Shown: positions 49,124 through 58,143 of the stretch, in pieces
How the letters are laid out: each line of letters begins with the position of its first letter
Numbering within the stretch: position 1 is the stretch's first letter
Assembly: GCA_963811605.1 (NCBI GenBank)
Contig: CAWESA010000010.1
Coordinates: forward strand, 930,001 to 994,000
Direction: 5' to 3'
Length of the DNA: 64,000 bases
DNA from: CAVQLX01 sp963811605
GTDB taxonomy: Bacteria; Desulfobacterota; Binatia; DP-6
Made by a program: the position numbers and the translations under genes
The notes under the pieces: model-generated
What the model was told of the DNA's origin: nothing
The model's input: the letters and a program-made list of their open reading frames with translations, nothing else
Databases searched by the model: none

Positions 49124-50908
49124 TCAGGGTGTCGCCCTGGCCTTGAAGCGCCCCTTCAGCGGGTCGTTCTTGATCACCTCCGCGGCGTCGAAGCGCGCCT
49201 CGACGCACTGGCCGCGCACGTTCTGCAACTGCACCAGCAGCGGCACGGGCAGGGGCGGCGCAGGCAGTCCGAACGGTCGCGACGACAGGAGCGATCCCTT
49301 GCCCCGCACGCTCACCTTGGACGGTGTCGTGCCGCCCTTGAGCTTGATGGCGGTCAGCCCCTCGGGGCTCGCGTCCTTGTCGCGATACGACGCCGACGTG
49401 GGGGTCTCCCTCCAGCACGGGCGGCCGCGGCACGTGCCGCCCGCCGGCGCCTCGGCGCGGAACAGGAAGGCCGGCGTGGCGGAGGACTGGTCGAACATGC
49501 ACAGGGCGTAGTCGTCCGTGGTGAGCGGATCGCCGAGCGCGACGCCGGCGCCCTCCCACTTGAAGGAGATCGTGTCGCGGGCGTCGTCCGCGTCGTTGCG
49601 CAGCGTCAGGCTGGTGCGCCGGCCGTCGGTCGCCGCGCAGGCGGGTCGCGGCGCCGGGACGCAGCCGGCGATGACGTCGCAGCGCTCGCAGGCGGCGCAT
49701 GGCGCGGGCGGTCCCGCCACGCATGCGCCCGACTGGCAGGTCGCCGTTCCCGTGCAGGGGGTGCCGTCGGCGTCGCAGGAGGTGCCGTCGGGAGCCTCGC
49801 TGCCGGAGCACGTGCCGGTGGCGCCGCAGGTGTCACCGGTCGTGCATGGCCGGCCGTCGTCGCAGGCGACGGCGGGGGTCGGCGTGCACACCGACGGCAC
49901 CCCCGCGCACGCGAAGCACTGCTCGACCTGACAGTTCGGGCTGCAGCCGTCACCCGGCAGGTTGCCGGCGTCGTCGCAGGTTTCCCCGCCATCGAGCGCG
50001 CCGTTGCCGCACGCGAGACGCGTCCCGCTCAGCCGGATCGCGACCTGCAGGCAGCGCATCGGTGTCACCAGCGTCGCGGTACCCTCGACGGAGAACGCGG
50101 TCGCCGTCGCCCCGCCGGACGCGAGGTCGTACGGCACGAGGACGCCGCTGCCGCAGAAGGCGAGCGCGGCGATGTTGGTCACCGGCACGCCCAGGATGAC
50201 TTCCGCGGTCGAAAGATCGATCGTGCCGACCTGACTGATCCCGCCGGGATTGCCGAGAGGCTGGTGCAGGCGCAGGACGCCGTTGCGTTGCGTGATGGTC
50301 TCGGCGACATCGCTGGATCCGAATCCGGCGGCCTCGAGGAGCACGTGCCAGGGACCGGCGAGATCGACGCAGCCGGGGACGTCGGCGCCGCCGCCGCAGA
50401 TCCCCGCGCTGCAGGTCTCGCCGGTCGTGCAGTCGTGTCGGTCGTCGCACGCAGCGCCGTCCGCCGATGGGGAGCACACCGACGGATCGCCGGCGCAGGT
50501 GAAACACGGCTCCAGCTGGCAGAAGCGGTCGCAGCCGTCGCCGTCGACGGTGTTGCCGTCGAAGCATTCGCAGCGGCCGAGCAGGAGCCGGCTGACGCCG
50601 GGGGGCGAGATGCTGACCACGCCGCCGTCCATCAGCGTCGCGCCCAGCAGGCGTCCCTGGTAGGACCCGTTCGGCTCCTGCAGCGTGAACGGTCCGGGCG
50701 CCACGACCCCGCCGCTCACGACGAGCGGGAAGGGCCCGGCCGGCAAGGTGATCTGATCGCCGGTCTGGGTCACGTCGACGAATTGCGGCGTCGGACTCTC
50801 GGGGATCTCGACCCGCCAGTGTCCGGCAAGATCGAGGGCGGCGCCCGACGACGGCACGGACAGCATGAGGCCGCACGCCAGGAGCGCGACGTTCCGCATG
50901 CGTCGCAT
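49124..50908 (-). CDS. Secreted Cys-rich protein with DUF4215-type repeats
   Basis: This 594-aa exported protein has a signal peptide (ALLACGLMLSVPSSGAA). A lipocalin/avidin-like beta domain (LDLAGHWRVEI) is repeated near residue 180 as LAGPWHVLLEAAG. Two Cys clusters follow the EGF/DUF4215 style: CECFDGNTVDGDGCDRFCQ and CGNGALDGGETCDDAG, with further CxxC-rich units. A C-terminal beta domain contains LTLRNDADDARDTISFKWEG. The arrangement is typical of surface proteins in myxobacteria and other deltaproteobacteria. A strong Shine-Dalgarno (GGGGGGA) precedes 50908. Confidence 0.75.
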   Translation of the reverse strand: MRRMRNVALLACGLMLSVPSSGAALDLAGHWRVEIPESPTPQFVDVTQTGDQITLPAGPFPLVVSGGVVAPGPFTLQEPNGSYQGRLLGATLMDGGVVSISPPGVSRLLLGRCECFDGNTVDGDGCDRFCQLEPCFTCAGDPSVCSPSADGAACDDRHDCTTGETCSAGICGGGADVPGCVDLAGPWHVLLEAAGFGSSDVAETITQRNGVLRLHQPLGNPGGISQVGTIDLSTAEVILGVPVTNIAALAFCGSGVLVPYDLASGGATATAFSVEGTATLVTPMRCLQVAIRLSGTRLACGNGALDGGETCDDAGNLPGDGCSPNCQVEQCFACAGVPSVCTPTPAVACDDGRPCTTGDTCGATGTCSGSEAPDGTSCDADGTPCTGTATCQSGACVAGPPAPCAACERCDVIAGCVPAPRPACAATDGRRTSLTLRNDADDARDTISFKWEGAGVALGDPLTTDDYALCMFDQSSATPAFLFRAEAPAGGTCRGRPCWRETPTSASYRDKDASPEGLTAIKLKGGTTPSKVSVRGKGSLLSSRPFGLPAPPLPVPLLVQLQNVRGQCVEARFDAAEVIKNDPLKGRFKARATP

Positions 50909-51034
50909 GTGTCCCCCCTTCGTTGGCGCCTCGTACGACTGGACCTCCGGCCCCTGTATCGCCGGGCGCGCTCCGGGGTCAAGAGAATTCCGCGCACCTT
51001 GCGCCGACCGTCACGGGCCGCTACGTCGACGGCC

Positions 51035-51394
51035 ATGGAGCGCACGCTCGTCTACCACAACCCGGTGTGCAGCAAGTCGCGTGGCGCGCTCGACATCCTG
51101 CGCGATCGGGGCGTCGACACCGAGGTCGTCGAGTACCTCGAGACGCCGCTCGACCGCCCCACCCTCGATCGCATCCTCACCCTGCTGGGCGGGCCGCCCG
51201 CAGACCTGGTCCGCAAGGACAAGCGCTTCGCGGCGCTCGGCCTGCGGGCGCAGGACTACGCCACGCGCGAGCAGGTGCTGGACGTCCTGCTGGCCCACCC
51301 CGAGCTCATGGAGCGCCCGGTCGTCATTCGCGCCGGACGCGCGGTGATCGCGCGACCCTCCGAGCGCGTCCTCGAGCTGCTGGACGACGCCTGA
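51035..51394 (+). CDS. ArsC-family arsenate reductase / Spx-like protein
   Basis: This 119-aa thioredoxin-fold protein has the N-terminal Cys motif YHNPVCSKSRGALDILRD, an LVRKDKRF segment near residue 60 and the ERPVVIRAGRAVIARPSERV C-terminal region with an Arg residue. These match glutaredoxin-dependent ArsC (YffB/ArsC family). No arsR, arsB or acr3 is adjacent, so an arsenate role is not certain. It ends 2 nt before a convergent SDR gene. Confidence 0.88.
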   Translation: MERTLVYHNPVCSKSRGALDILRDRGVDTEVVEYLETPLDRPTLDRILTLLGGPPADLVRKDKRFAALGLRAQDYATREQVLDVLLAHPELMERPVVIRAGRAVIARPSERVLELLDDA

Positions 51395-51396
51395 GC

Positions 51397-52326
51397 TCAA
51401 TCGTCGCGCAGCACGCGCGGCGTCACCGCCAGGTGGAAGCCGTTCCACTCCTTTGGCGCTCGCCCATGCGCCGGCAGCGGCCATGGCTGGCGGCCCTCGG
51501 CGGCCGCCGCCTCGGCGTCGGGGACGATGGCGGACAGCGGAGACGCCAGCTTCGCGTTCGGGGCGGCGCCGTCGACGCGGAGCACCGCGCCCGAGACGAA
51601 CGCCGCGGCCGGCGAGAGCAGAAAGCAGATCGCCGCCGAGGTCTCCGACTCGGTGCCGAGGCGCTGGAGCGGCACGGCCAGCGCGAGCAGGCGCAGGAAG
51701 CGGTGCATCCAGTCGGGATACGTGTCCATGCCCGAGGACGCGATCCAGCCGGGCGCCACGGCATTCACGCGGACGCCCGACGCCGCCCACTCCACCGCGG
51801 CGGTCTCCGTGAAGCTGACCATGCCGGCTCGCGCCGCGCCCGAGTGTCCCATGCCGGGCATGCTGCCCCACATGTCGGCGACGATGTTGACGATCGCGCC
51901 GCCGTGCTCGCTCATCCAGCGCGTGTAGCACTCGCGCGCGCACAGGAAGCCGCCCGTCAGGTTGGTGCGTACGACGGTCTCCCAGCCCTTCTGCGTGATG
52001 CTGGCCAGCGGCGCGGCGAACTGGCCGCCGGCGTTGTTGACCAGGCCGTCGATGCGACCGGTTCGCGCCAGCACGTCGGTCACCATCGCGGCGACCTGCT
52101 CCTCCTCCCGGATGTCGCAGGGAATCGCGCACGCGGCCCCGCCCGCTTCCGCGATCTCGTCTCGCACGCTCTCCAGCCGTTGCGGCTTGCGTCCGACCAG
52201 CGCGACGGTGGCGCCGAGGCTGGCGAGCTCGTGAGCCGTGCAGCGGCCGATCCCGCTGCCGCCTCCGGTGACGATGTGGGTCTGACCGGCGAACAGCCCG
52301 GGACGGAAGATCGAGTCGAAGGGCAT
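51397..52326 (-). CDS. SDR family protein resembling peroxisomal trans-2-enoyl-CoA reductase, with altered catalytic residues
   Basis: This 309-aa Rossmann protein has the nucleotide loop VTGGGSGIGR, LVNNAGGQF and RVNAVAPGWI. Its closest remembered relatives are PECR/2,4-dienoyl-CoA reductase-like SDRs, which share the HSGAARAG segment. At the classical YxxxK site the sequence gives Ser162 and Arg166. Just after it, the YNLTK seen in human PECR reads VSFTE (Val170, Glu174). The normal Tyr/Lys pair is therefore absent, so activity may be unusual. It may act on enoyl-CoA species. Confidence 0.8.
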   Translation of the reverse strand: MPFDSIFRPGLFAGQTHIVTGGGSGIGRCTAHELASLGATVALVGRKPQRLESVRDEIAEAGGAACAIPCDIREEEQVAAMVTDVLARTGRIDGLVNNAGGQFAAPLASITQKGWETVVRTNLTGGFLCARECYTRWMSEHGGAIVNIVADMWGSMPGMGHSGAARAGMVSFTETAAVEWAASGVRVNAVAPGWIASSGMDTYPDWMHRFLRLLALAVPLQRLGTESETSAAICFLLSPAAAFVSGAVLRVDGAAPNAKLASPLSAIVPDAEAAAAEGRQPWPLPAHGRAPKEWNGFHLAVTPRVLRDD

Positions 52327-52364
52327 GCGCGCTCATAGCACCGGCGACGCCGTCGAGCCCACCG

Positions 52365-54803
52365 ATGCCGCGCCTCGCCTTGACACCATCGTACGCTCCG
52401 TGGTCGGCGAAGCTCGTGCGCGGTATCGTGCTGCTGTCGATCCTCACGCTCGCCGGAGTCGCAGGCGGACAGACGGGCGTGCCATGCCCCGACGAGCTGG
52501 GCCTCGACGCGCTCGCCTGCCGGCTCGCATCGCTCGGCGCCGTGCCCGACGCCGCCTCGCACCGGCTCCTGCGGGCGCGGACGGCATGCGCCGCGGGTCG
52601 AACCGGCGCGGCCATCCGCGAGCTGCGTGCGATGGGGCGCGCGCTGCGCGACCTCGGGGACCGGCCCGACGCGGCGCTGGTCGACGCGCTGCGACGCGCG
52701 ACGACGGACCGGCTGCGCGTCAAGCCGTGTCCGGAGCTGGTCGAGGTGCTGAGCCCGCGCCGCCACGAGAGGATCCGCGACGGCGACGCCTACGTCCTGC
52801 TCCGCCTCGCCGCCGAGGCCGATCCGGCGACGCTGTCGGTGCAGCTCGACGACGGCTCGCCGGGCGTCTTCCCGTCCGGCGCCGTGTCCGCCACCCAGGC
52901 ATGGCTGCGGCTGCCGTGCCCCGCCGGACGTCACCTGCTGCACGTGGCGGCGCGCGGTCGCACCGCCGGCCAGCCGGAGACGGAGACGATCCCGGTCGTG
53001 TGCGGCGGCGACGACGTGCTCGGCGCCGACGTCGAGACGCTGGTCCTGCGCGACTACATCGCCGAGCGCCTTCGCGTCGTCCCCGTGCGTCCCCTGCGCG
53101 GCGGCGCCACCTACGCGCTGGTGGCGACACGGCGCCTGCGCACGGCGCGCGGGCACGTGCACCCGAGCGCGGCCTTCCGCGTCGCCGCGGGACTGCCCGC
53201 GCGCCCGGTGCGCGGCGCCGAGGCGCTCTACGCCGCCGACCCCCTCGACGCGCACAATCCCTTCCCCAGCGTACGCCTGGTCCGTCCCGACGGCACCGTG
53301 ACGATTCCCCGGGGCTTCTCCGCGCGCGGCCTGTCCCCGACCCCGCGACTCGATGGAGTGCGCACGTTCCTGGACCGTCTCGATCGTGGCAGCGAGGAGC
53401 ACCACGGCTTCAGCCCGAACACGTTCGCCGTCATCGGATTCACCGCCGCCCCCCGGCTCGACGAGGCGACCGCCGATCGGCTGTTTCTCATCGAGGTGCG
53501 TCCCGGGACCGACCTTCCGACCCTGCTGGACGCCCTCGAGCGCGAGCGTGGACTCGATCGTCGCCGCGTCGCCGCGGCGACGGTGTTCCCCATCGAGGAC
53601 CTGCCGGGCGAGCTGGCCAGGATCCGCGACCAGATCCGCTCGCGGCCGGCGCCGCCGGTGGATCTCGCCGATCCCGATCCCGACGACGGCCGCGCCTTCG
53701 GCGTGTTCCATCCCGGTGACTCGGCGTTCGGCGCCTTCTTCGGCGGCGCTCCGCCGTCGCCCGTGGGCGCGATGGTACGGGGCAGCTTCCCGTCGCCCGA
53801 CTATCGTAGCGGCGGACGCTTTCCGGCGCGCTTCCTCGACGGCTCGGCGGAGCCGCCCGGCGTCCCGATCGACTTCCTGCTGTCGCTGCCGGCGAGCGGT
53901 GCGCCGCCCTTCCCGGTCGTCGTGATCCAGCATGGCTTCGGCGGCGACAACGGCATCGTGGCCCAGTTCGCGGGCGAGTTCGCCGCCGCCGGCCTCGCGC
54001 TCATCGGCATCCCGGCGCCCGAGCACGGCCCGCGCGGCGACTTCATCGACTTCTTCGACTTCGACGACTTCAACGCCTTCGGCAACAACTTCCGCCAGGC
54101 GTCGATCGATCTCCTGGCGCTCACCCGCCTGCTCGCCGGCGGCCTCGACGTGGACGGTGACGGTGCGCCCGACGTTCGCGGCGACGCCGTCGGCTACCTT
54201 GGCCAGTCGCTGGGCGGCGTGATCGGCGGCGTCTTCACCGCCGTCGAGCCCGATGTCACCGTCGCGGTGCTGAACGTTCCCGGCGGCAAGCTGTCGCAGC
54301 TCGCCGGCGCGACGTCTCCGCTCGCCGAGCCCTTCCTTGCGCGCTTCGCGACCGAGGCGGGCATCCCGCTCCGCGTCTGCGGCGGTGATCCCGCGGCCGC
54401 CGCCTGTACCAGCAACGCCACCTGCGCACCCGGCGTCGCGTGCGCGGGCAACCCGGACTTCGCGGCGCTGCTCGACGCGGCGGCGCTCGACTTCCAGGCG
54501 CAGCTCGATCCCGGTGACGGGGCGACGTACGCGCACCGGCTCCGCCTGGAGCCCGGCGGACCCGGTCCCAAGCCGGTCCTCGTGCAGGAGGGCATCGGCG
54601 ACTCCGTGGTCGCCAATCCGCTCACCGAGGCGCTCGCCCGCGCCATCGCGCTGCCGGCCAACCGTGCGGACACGGCCACCGGCGGCGTCGCGGGTCTGTG
54701 GCGGTTTCCGCCGCCCGCGGGTCACGGGATCCTCGCGTTGCCGCCCGTGCGCGATCAGGCGCGCGAATTCCTCGCCAGCGGCGGCATGCGCCTGTCGCCA
54801 TGA
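52365..54803 (+). CDS. Large secreted alpha/beta hydrolase with N-terminal helical domain
   Basis: This 812-aa exported protein begins with a signal region (LVRGIVLLSILTLAGVAGG). A helical domain of about 80 aa (LDALACRLASLGA to RRATTDRLR) resembles that of the protein at 33354. A beta-rich middle section (residues about 120-480) follows. The hydrolase has VVVIQHGFGGDNG, the nucleophile elbow GYLGQSLGGVIGG and a C-terminal His in PAGHGILALP. Cysteines near GGDPAAAACTSNATC suggest disulfides. It is probably an extracellular lipase or esterase. The nearest following gene is the ChaN-PDZ lipoprotein. Confidence 0.7.
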   Translation: MPRLALTPSYAPWSAKLVRGIVLLSILTLAGVAGGQTGVPCPDELGLDALACRLASLGAVPDAASHRLLRARTACAAGRTGAAIRELRAMGRALRDLGDRPDAALVDALRRATTDRLRVKPCPELVEVLSPRRHERIRDGDAYVLLRLAAEADPATLSVQLDDGSPGVFPSGAVSATQAWLRLPCPAGRHLLHVAARGRTAGQPETETIPVVCGGDDVLGADVETLVLRDYIAERLRVVPVRPLRGGATYALVATRRLRTARGHVHPSAAFRVAAGLPARPVRGAEALYAADPLDAHNPFPSVRLVRPDGTVTIPRGFSARGLSPTPRLDGVRTFLDRLDRGSEEHHGFSPNTFAVIGFTAAPRLDEATADRLFLIEVRPGTDLPTLLDALERERGLDRRRVAAATVFPIEDLPGELARIRDQIRSRPAPPVDLADPDPDDGRAFGVFHPGDSAFGAFFGGAPPSPVGAMVRGSFPSPDYRSGGRFPARFLDGSAEPPGVPIDFLLSLPASGAPPFPVVVIQHGFGGDNGIVAQFAGEFAAAGLALIGIPAPEHGPRGDFIDFFDFDDFNAFGNNFRQASIDLLALTRLLAGGLDVDGDGAPDVRGDAVGYLGQSLGGVIGGVFTAVEPDVTVAVLNVPGGKLSQLAGATSPLAEPFLARFATEAGIPLRVCGGDPAAAACTSNATCAPGVACAGNPDFAALLDAAALDFQAQLDPGDGATYAHRLRLEPGGPGPKPVLVQEGIGDSVVANPLTEALARAIALPANRADTATGGVAGLWRFPPPAGHGILALPPVRDQAREFLASGGMRLSP

Positions 54804-54830
54804 GCCCCCGCCTGCGCTAGGCGAGCAGGC

Positions 54831-56165
54831 ATGGACCGCGTCCCGCAAGCGCAGGGGCTCGCCGACGCGCGCGAGCCGTCGGATCGGCCGGACCGGCCTG
54901 GTCGCCAGGCTCCTCCGGCGCTTCGGCCCCGGCACGGCGACGAGGGTGCGGTCGCGTGGCGCGCACGCGCCGGCTGGACTGCCCGCTCCTCCCGGACGGG
55001 GCTCGGGCTGGTCGTCCTCGCCGGCGCCGTCTCCGCGTGCGGCGGCGTGCGCACCACGCCCGCTCCGCCAGGCACCGCTGCCGCGGGCGCGTGCGTGCCG
55101 GCCGCGACCTGGGTGTCGCCGGGGTCTCGCCAGCGGGACTCCACGCCCGACGTCATCGCGCGCGCCGCGCGTGCTCGCATCGTGCTGCTGGGCGAGTACC
55201 ACGACCGTCCCGATCACCACCGCTGGCAGCTGCAGACCATCGCCGCCCTCGCCGCCCGCCGGCCGGACATCGTCCTCGGCTTCGAGATGTTCCCGCGCCG
55301 TGTCCAGCCGGTGCTCGACCGCTGGGTCGCCGGGCAGATCGACACGCCCGCACTGCTGCGCGACGCGGACTGGCAACGCGTGTGGGGCTTCTCCCCCGAC
55401 CTCTACCTGCCGCTGTTCGAGTTCGCGCGCCTCAACAAGGTCCCGATGCGCGCGGTGAACGTCGATCGCAGCCTGGTGGCGCGCGTCGGCCGCGAGGGCT
55501 GGGCCGCCGTGCCGGCCGCGGAGCGCGAGGGCGTCACCGATCCCGCGCCGCCCACCCCGGCCTACGAGGCGTCCCTGGCCGGGGTGATGGCGGCGCACGG
55601 CGGTCAGCAGGCGACCGACGCGGCGGCGCGGCGCCGGTTCGTGGAGGCGCAGCTGACGTGGGATCGCGCCCTCGCCGAGGGGCTGGCAGACGCGGCGCGG
55701 GCCGATCCGCACGCCCTCGTGATCGGCATCATGGGGAGCGGCCACCTCGAGGGCGGTCAGGGCGTGCCCCATCAGCTGGCCGCGCTCGGCATGCGCGACG
55801 TCGTCGTGCTGCTGCCGTGGGACACCGCACGCGACTGCGCCACCCTCACGCCCGACATGGCCGACGCGGTCTTCGGCATCGGGCCATCCGTCGAGACGGC
55901 ACCCGATCGGCCGCGGCTCGGCGTCACCCTGGCGCCGGCCGAGGGACCCGGAGCGCGCGTGCAGGACGTCGCACGCGACAGCGTGGCGGCGAGCGCCGGC
56001 ATCCGACCGGGCGACGTCATCGTCGAGGCGGCCGGCGCCACGGTGGCGACCCCGGCCGATCTGCGCACCGTGGTCGACGCGCAGGCCCCCGGCACCTGGC
56101 TTCCCCTGCGCGTCCGCCGGGCCGGTCGCGAGCGCCTGCTCGTGGCGCGCTTCGAACGATCATGA
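54831..56165 (+). CDS. ChaN-type haem/iron lipoprotein fused to a PDZ domain
   Basis: The 444-aa product has an odd Arg/Pro-rich N-terminal extension of about 55 residues before a lipoprotein signal (LGLVVLAGAVSACGG). A ChaN-like domain contains RIVLLGEYHDRPDHHRWQL, VLGFEMFPRRVQPVLD and IGIMGSGHLEGGQG; Campylobacter ChaN binds haem. A C-terminal PDZ-like domain (residues about 345-440) contains LGVTLAPAEGPGARV, AASAGIRPGDVIVEA and VRRAGRERLLV. The extension suggests the true start is a nonstandard codon nearer the signal. The stop overlaps the next start (ATGA). Confidence 0.8.
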   Translation: MDRVPQAQGLADAREPSDRPDRPGRQAPPALRPRHGDEGAVAWRARAGWTARSSRTGLGLVVLAGAVSACGGVRTTPAPPGTAAAGACVPAATWVSPGSRQRDSTPDVIARAARARIVLLGEYHDRPDHHRWQLQTIAALAARRPDIVLGFEMFPRRVQPVLDRWVAGQIDTPALLRDADWQRVWGFSPDLYLPLFEFARLNKVPMRAVNVDRSLVARVGREGWAAVPAAEREGVTDPAPPTPAYEASLAGVMAAHGGQQATDAAARRRFVEAQLTWDRALAEGLADAARADPHALVIGIMGSGHLEGGQGVPHQLAALGMRDVVVLLPWDTARDCATLTPDMADAVFGIGPSVETAPDRPRLGVTLAPAEGPGARVQDVARDSVAASAGIRPGDVIVEAAGATVATPADLRTVVDAQAPGTWLPLRVRRAGRERLLVARFERS

Positions 56166-58133
56166 CGCCGTGGCCGCTCGCACTCCTGCTCCTCCTCGCG
56201 GGCGCCCTCCGCGCGACCGCGGTCGAGGCCCCCGTGCATCACGTCCTCGAGGTGCGGCTCGATCCCGCCACGCGTGCGCTCCGTGGCGTGGACCGCATCG
56301 GCCTGAGCGCCGGCGCTCCCGCGACCTTCTCGCTGGCCGAGGGCTTCTCGATCGACCAGGTGACGGTGGACGGCACCCAGCACGCGGCGACCGGCAGTCG
56401 TGCCACGCTCGGGGTGGACGGGCAGACGGCGCACGAGCTGGTGGTGGAGTACCACGGCACGCTCGCGGCACCGCCGCGCGACGGCGACCTCGCCCGGTCG
56501 GTGAGCGGCCCGGACGGCTCCTACCTCGCGCCCGACGGGTGGTATCCGTCGTTCGACGGCCCCTTCACCTACGAGGCGACGTTCGACGTGCCGGACCCCC
56601 AGCGCGCCGTGACGTCCGGCCGCCTGACGGCGGAGACGACCGCCGCCGGCCGCGCTCGCGCCACCTTCGAGTCCGCCCTGCCGTCGGTCGAGCTGGCCGC
56701 CTTCGTGGGGCCGTACCGGATCGCCGAGCGCATCCACCGCGGCTGGCGGGTACGCACCTACTTCCATCCCGACGATCGCCGACCTGTCCGGGACCTATCT
56801 CGATCGCGTGCAGGGCTATCTCGACCTCTACGACGGCTGGATCGGCGGCTATCCGTACCCCGGCTTCGCGGTGGTCTCGAGTCCGTTCCCGGTCGGTCTC
56901 GGCTTCCCGGGACTCGCCTACATCGGCTCCAGGGTGCTCCAGCTGCCGTTCATCCCCGACACGTCGCTCGGGCACGAGGTCCTGCACTCCTGGTGGGGGA
57001 ACGGCGTGCGGCCCGGAGACGACGGCAACTGGGCGGAGGGACTGACGACGTTCATGGCGGATTACACCTACCTCGAGCGCAAGGGCCCGGGCCCGGCGCG
57101 CCAGGAGCGGCTCGACTGGCTGCGCGAGTTCGCGGTCCTGCCCGCCGCCGAGGATCGCCCGCTGTCGAGCTTCCAGGGCAAGTCGCACGCCGCCTCGCAG
57201 GCAACGGGGTACCACAAGGCGGCGTTCGTCTTCGTGATGCTGCGCGACGAGATCGGCCCCGACGCGTTCGCGTCCGGAGCCCGGCGCTTCTGGCAGGCGT
57301 TCCGCTACAAGTCGGCCGGCTGGAAGGATCTCGAGGAGGCGTTCTCGGACGCCGCCAGGGTTCCGCTGGGCCGCTTCTTCGAGCAGTGGGTGCAGCGCGC
57401 CGGCGCGCCGGACCTGACCCTGCGCGGGGCGCGTGCCGACGGCCTGCACGCCAGCTTCGACCTCGCCCAGAGCGCGCCGCCGTACTCGCTGGCCATACCC
57501 GTGCGTCTCGAGACCGACGACTCGGCGGTGACGCGCACGGTCCGGTTCGACGAGACGGCGCGGGAGTTCGCCATCGACGTGACCAGCACGCCGCGCACGC
57601 TCGCCGTCGATCCGGACCTGCGCATCTTCCGGCGCCTGGCGGCGTCGCAGATTCCGCCCATCTTCCGCAGCGTCGTCTTCGATGCGGGCGCGGCGACCAT
57701 CGTCGCCGCGGCCGGCGAGAAAGCGGACGCGGCCGCGCGCACGCTCGCCGCCGGCCTGCTCGGACGGACACCCGCCGTCGTCGCCGCGACCGACGGGCTG
57801 CCCGCGCGTCCGGTCCTCATCGTCGGCACCAGCGCAGAGGTGTCCGCGCTGCTCGCCGGGCTCGGACTCGACGGGCCCCCGGCCGCCCTCGCCGCCAAGG
57901 GGACCACACGGGCGTGGTCCGTCCGGCGGGCGGACGGTGCGCCGCTCGTCGTCGTCGCCGGCAGCGACGCCGCCGCGTTGCAGGCCGCCGCCGGGCCGCT
58001 GCCGCACTACGGCCGCGAGAGCTTCGTGGTGCTCGACGGCGCGCGGGTGCTCGACAGCGGCGTGTGGGAGCCGGCGGCGAACCCGCTCCGCGTCGAGCTG
58101 ACGCCCGGCGGGAACGCGAGTCCCGGACCGTGA
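56162..58133 (+). pseudogene. M1-family metallopeptidase, disrupted by one +1 frameshift
   Basis: ATG 56162 opens a signal peptide and an N-terminal beta domain (HHVLEVRLDPATRALRGVDR, YLAPDGWYPSF). The frame is lost near 56768-56770 (a CCC run). Removing one C gives HPTIADLSGTYLDRVQGYLD, which rejoins the rest: the gluzincin motif GHEVLHSWWGN, NWAEGLTTFMADY with the third ligand, and KAAFVFVMLRDEIGPD. The total of 1972 nt minus one base gives 656 codons plus stop. Both parts have normal conservation, so either decay is recent or a sequencing error is present. The start overlaps the ChaN-PDZ stop. Confidence 0.8.
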
Positions 58134-58143
58134 CCGCCACGCG

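Noticed and set aside
54831..54995. A separate small gene before the ChaN domain
   Set aside because: The Arg/Pro-rich N-terminus has no recognisable fold and lies in frame with the lipoprotein signal; it is more likely an annotation-start artefact.
57700..58133. A separate C-terminal gene in the M1 peptidase region
   Set aside because: The frame is continuous with the gluzincin domain, and the last part reads as the C-terminal domain of the same protein.
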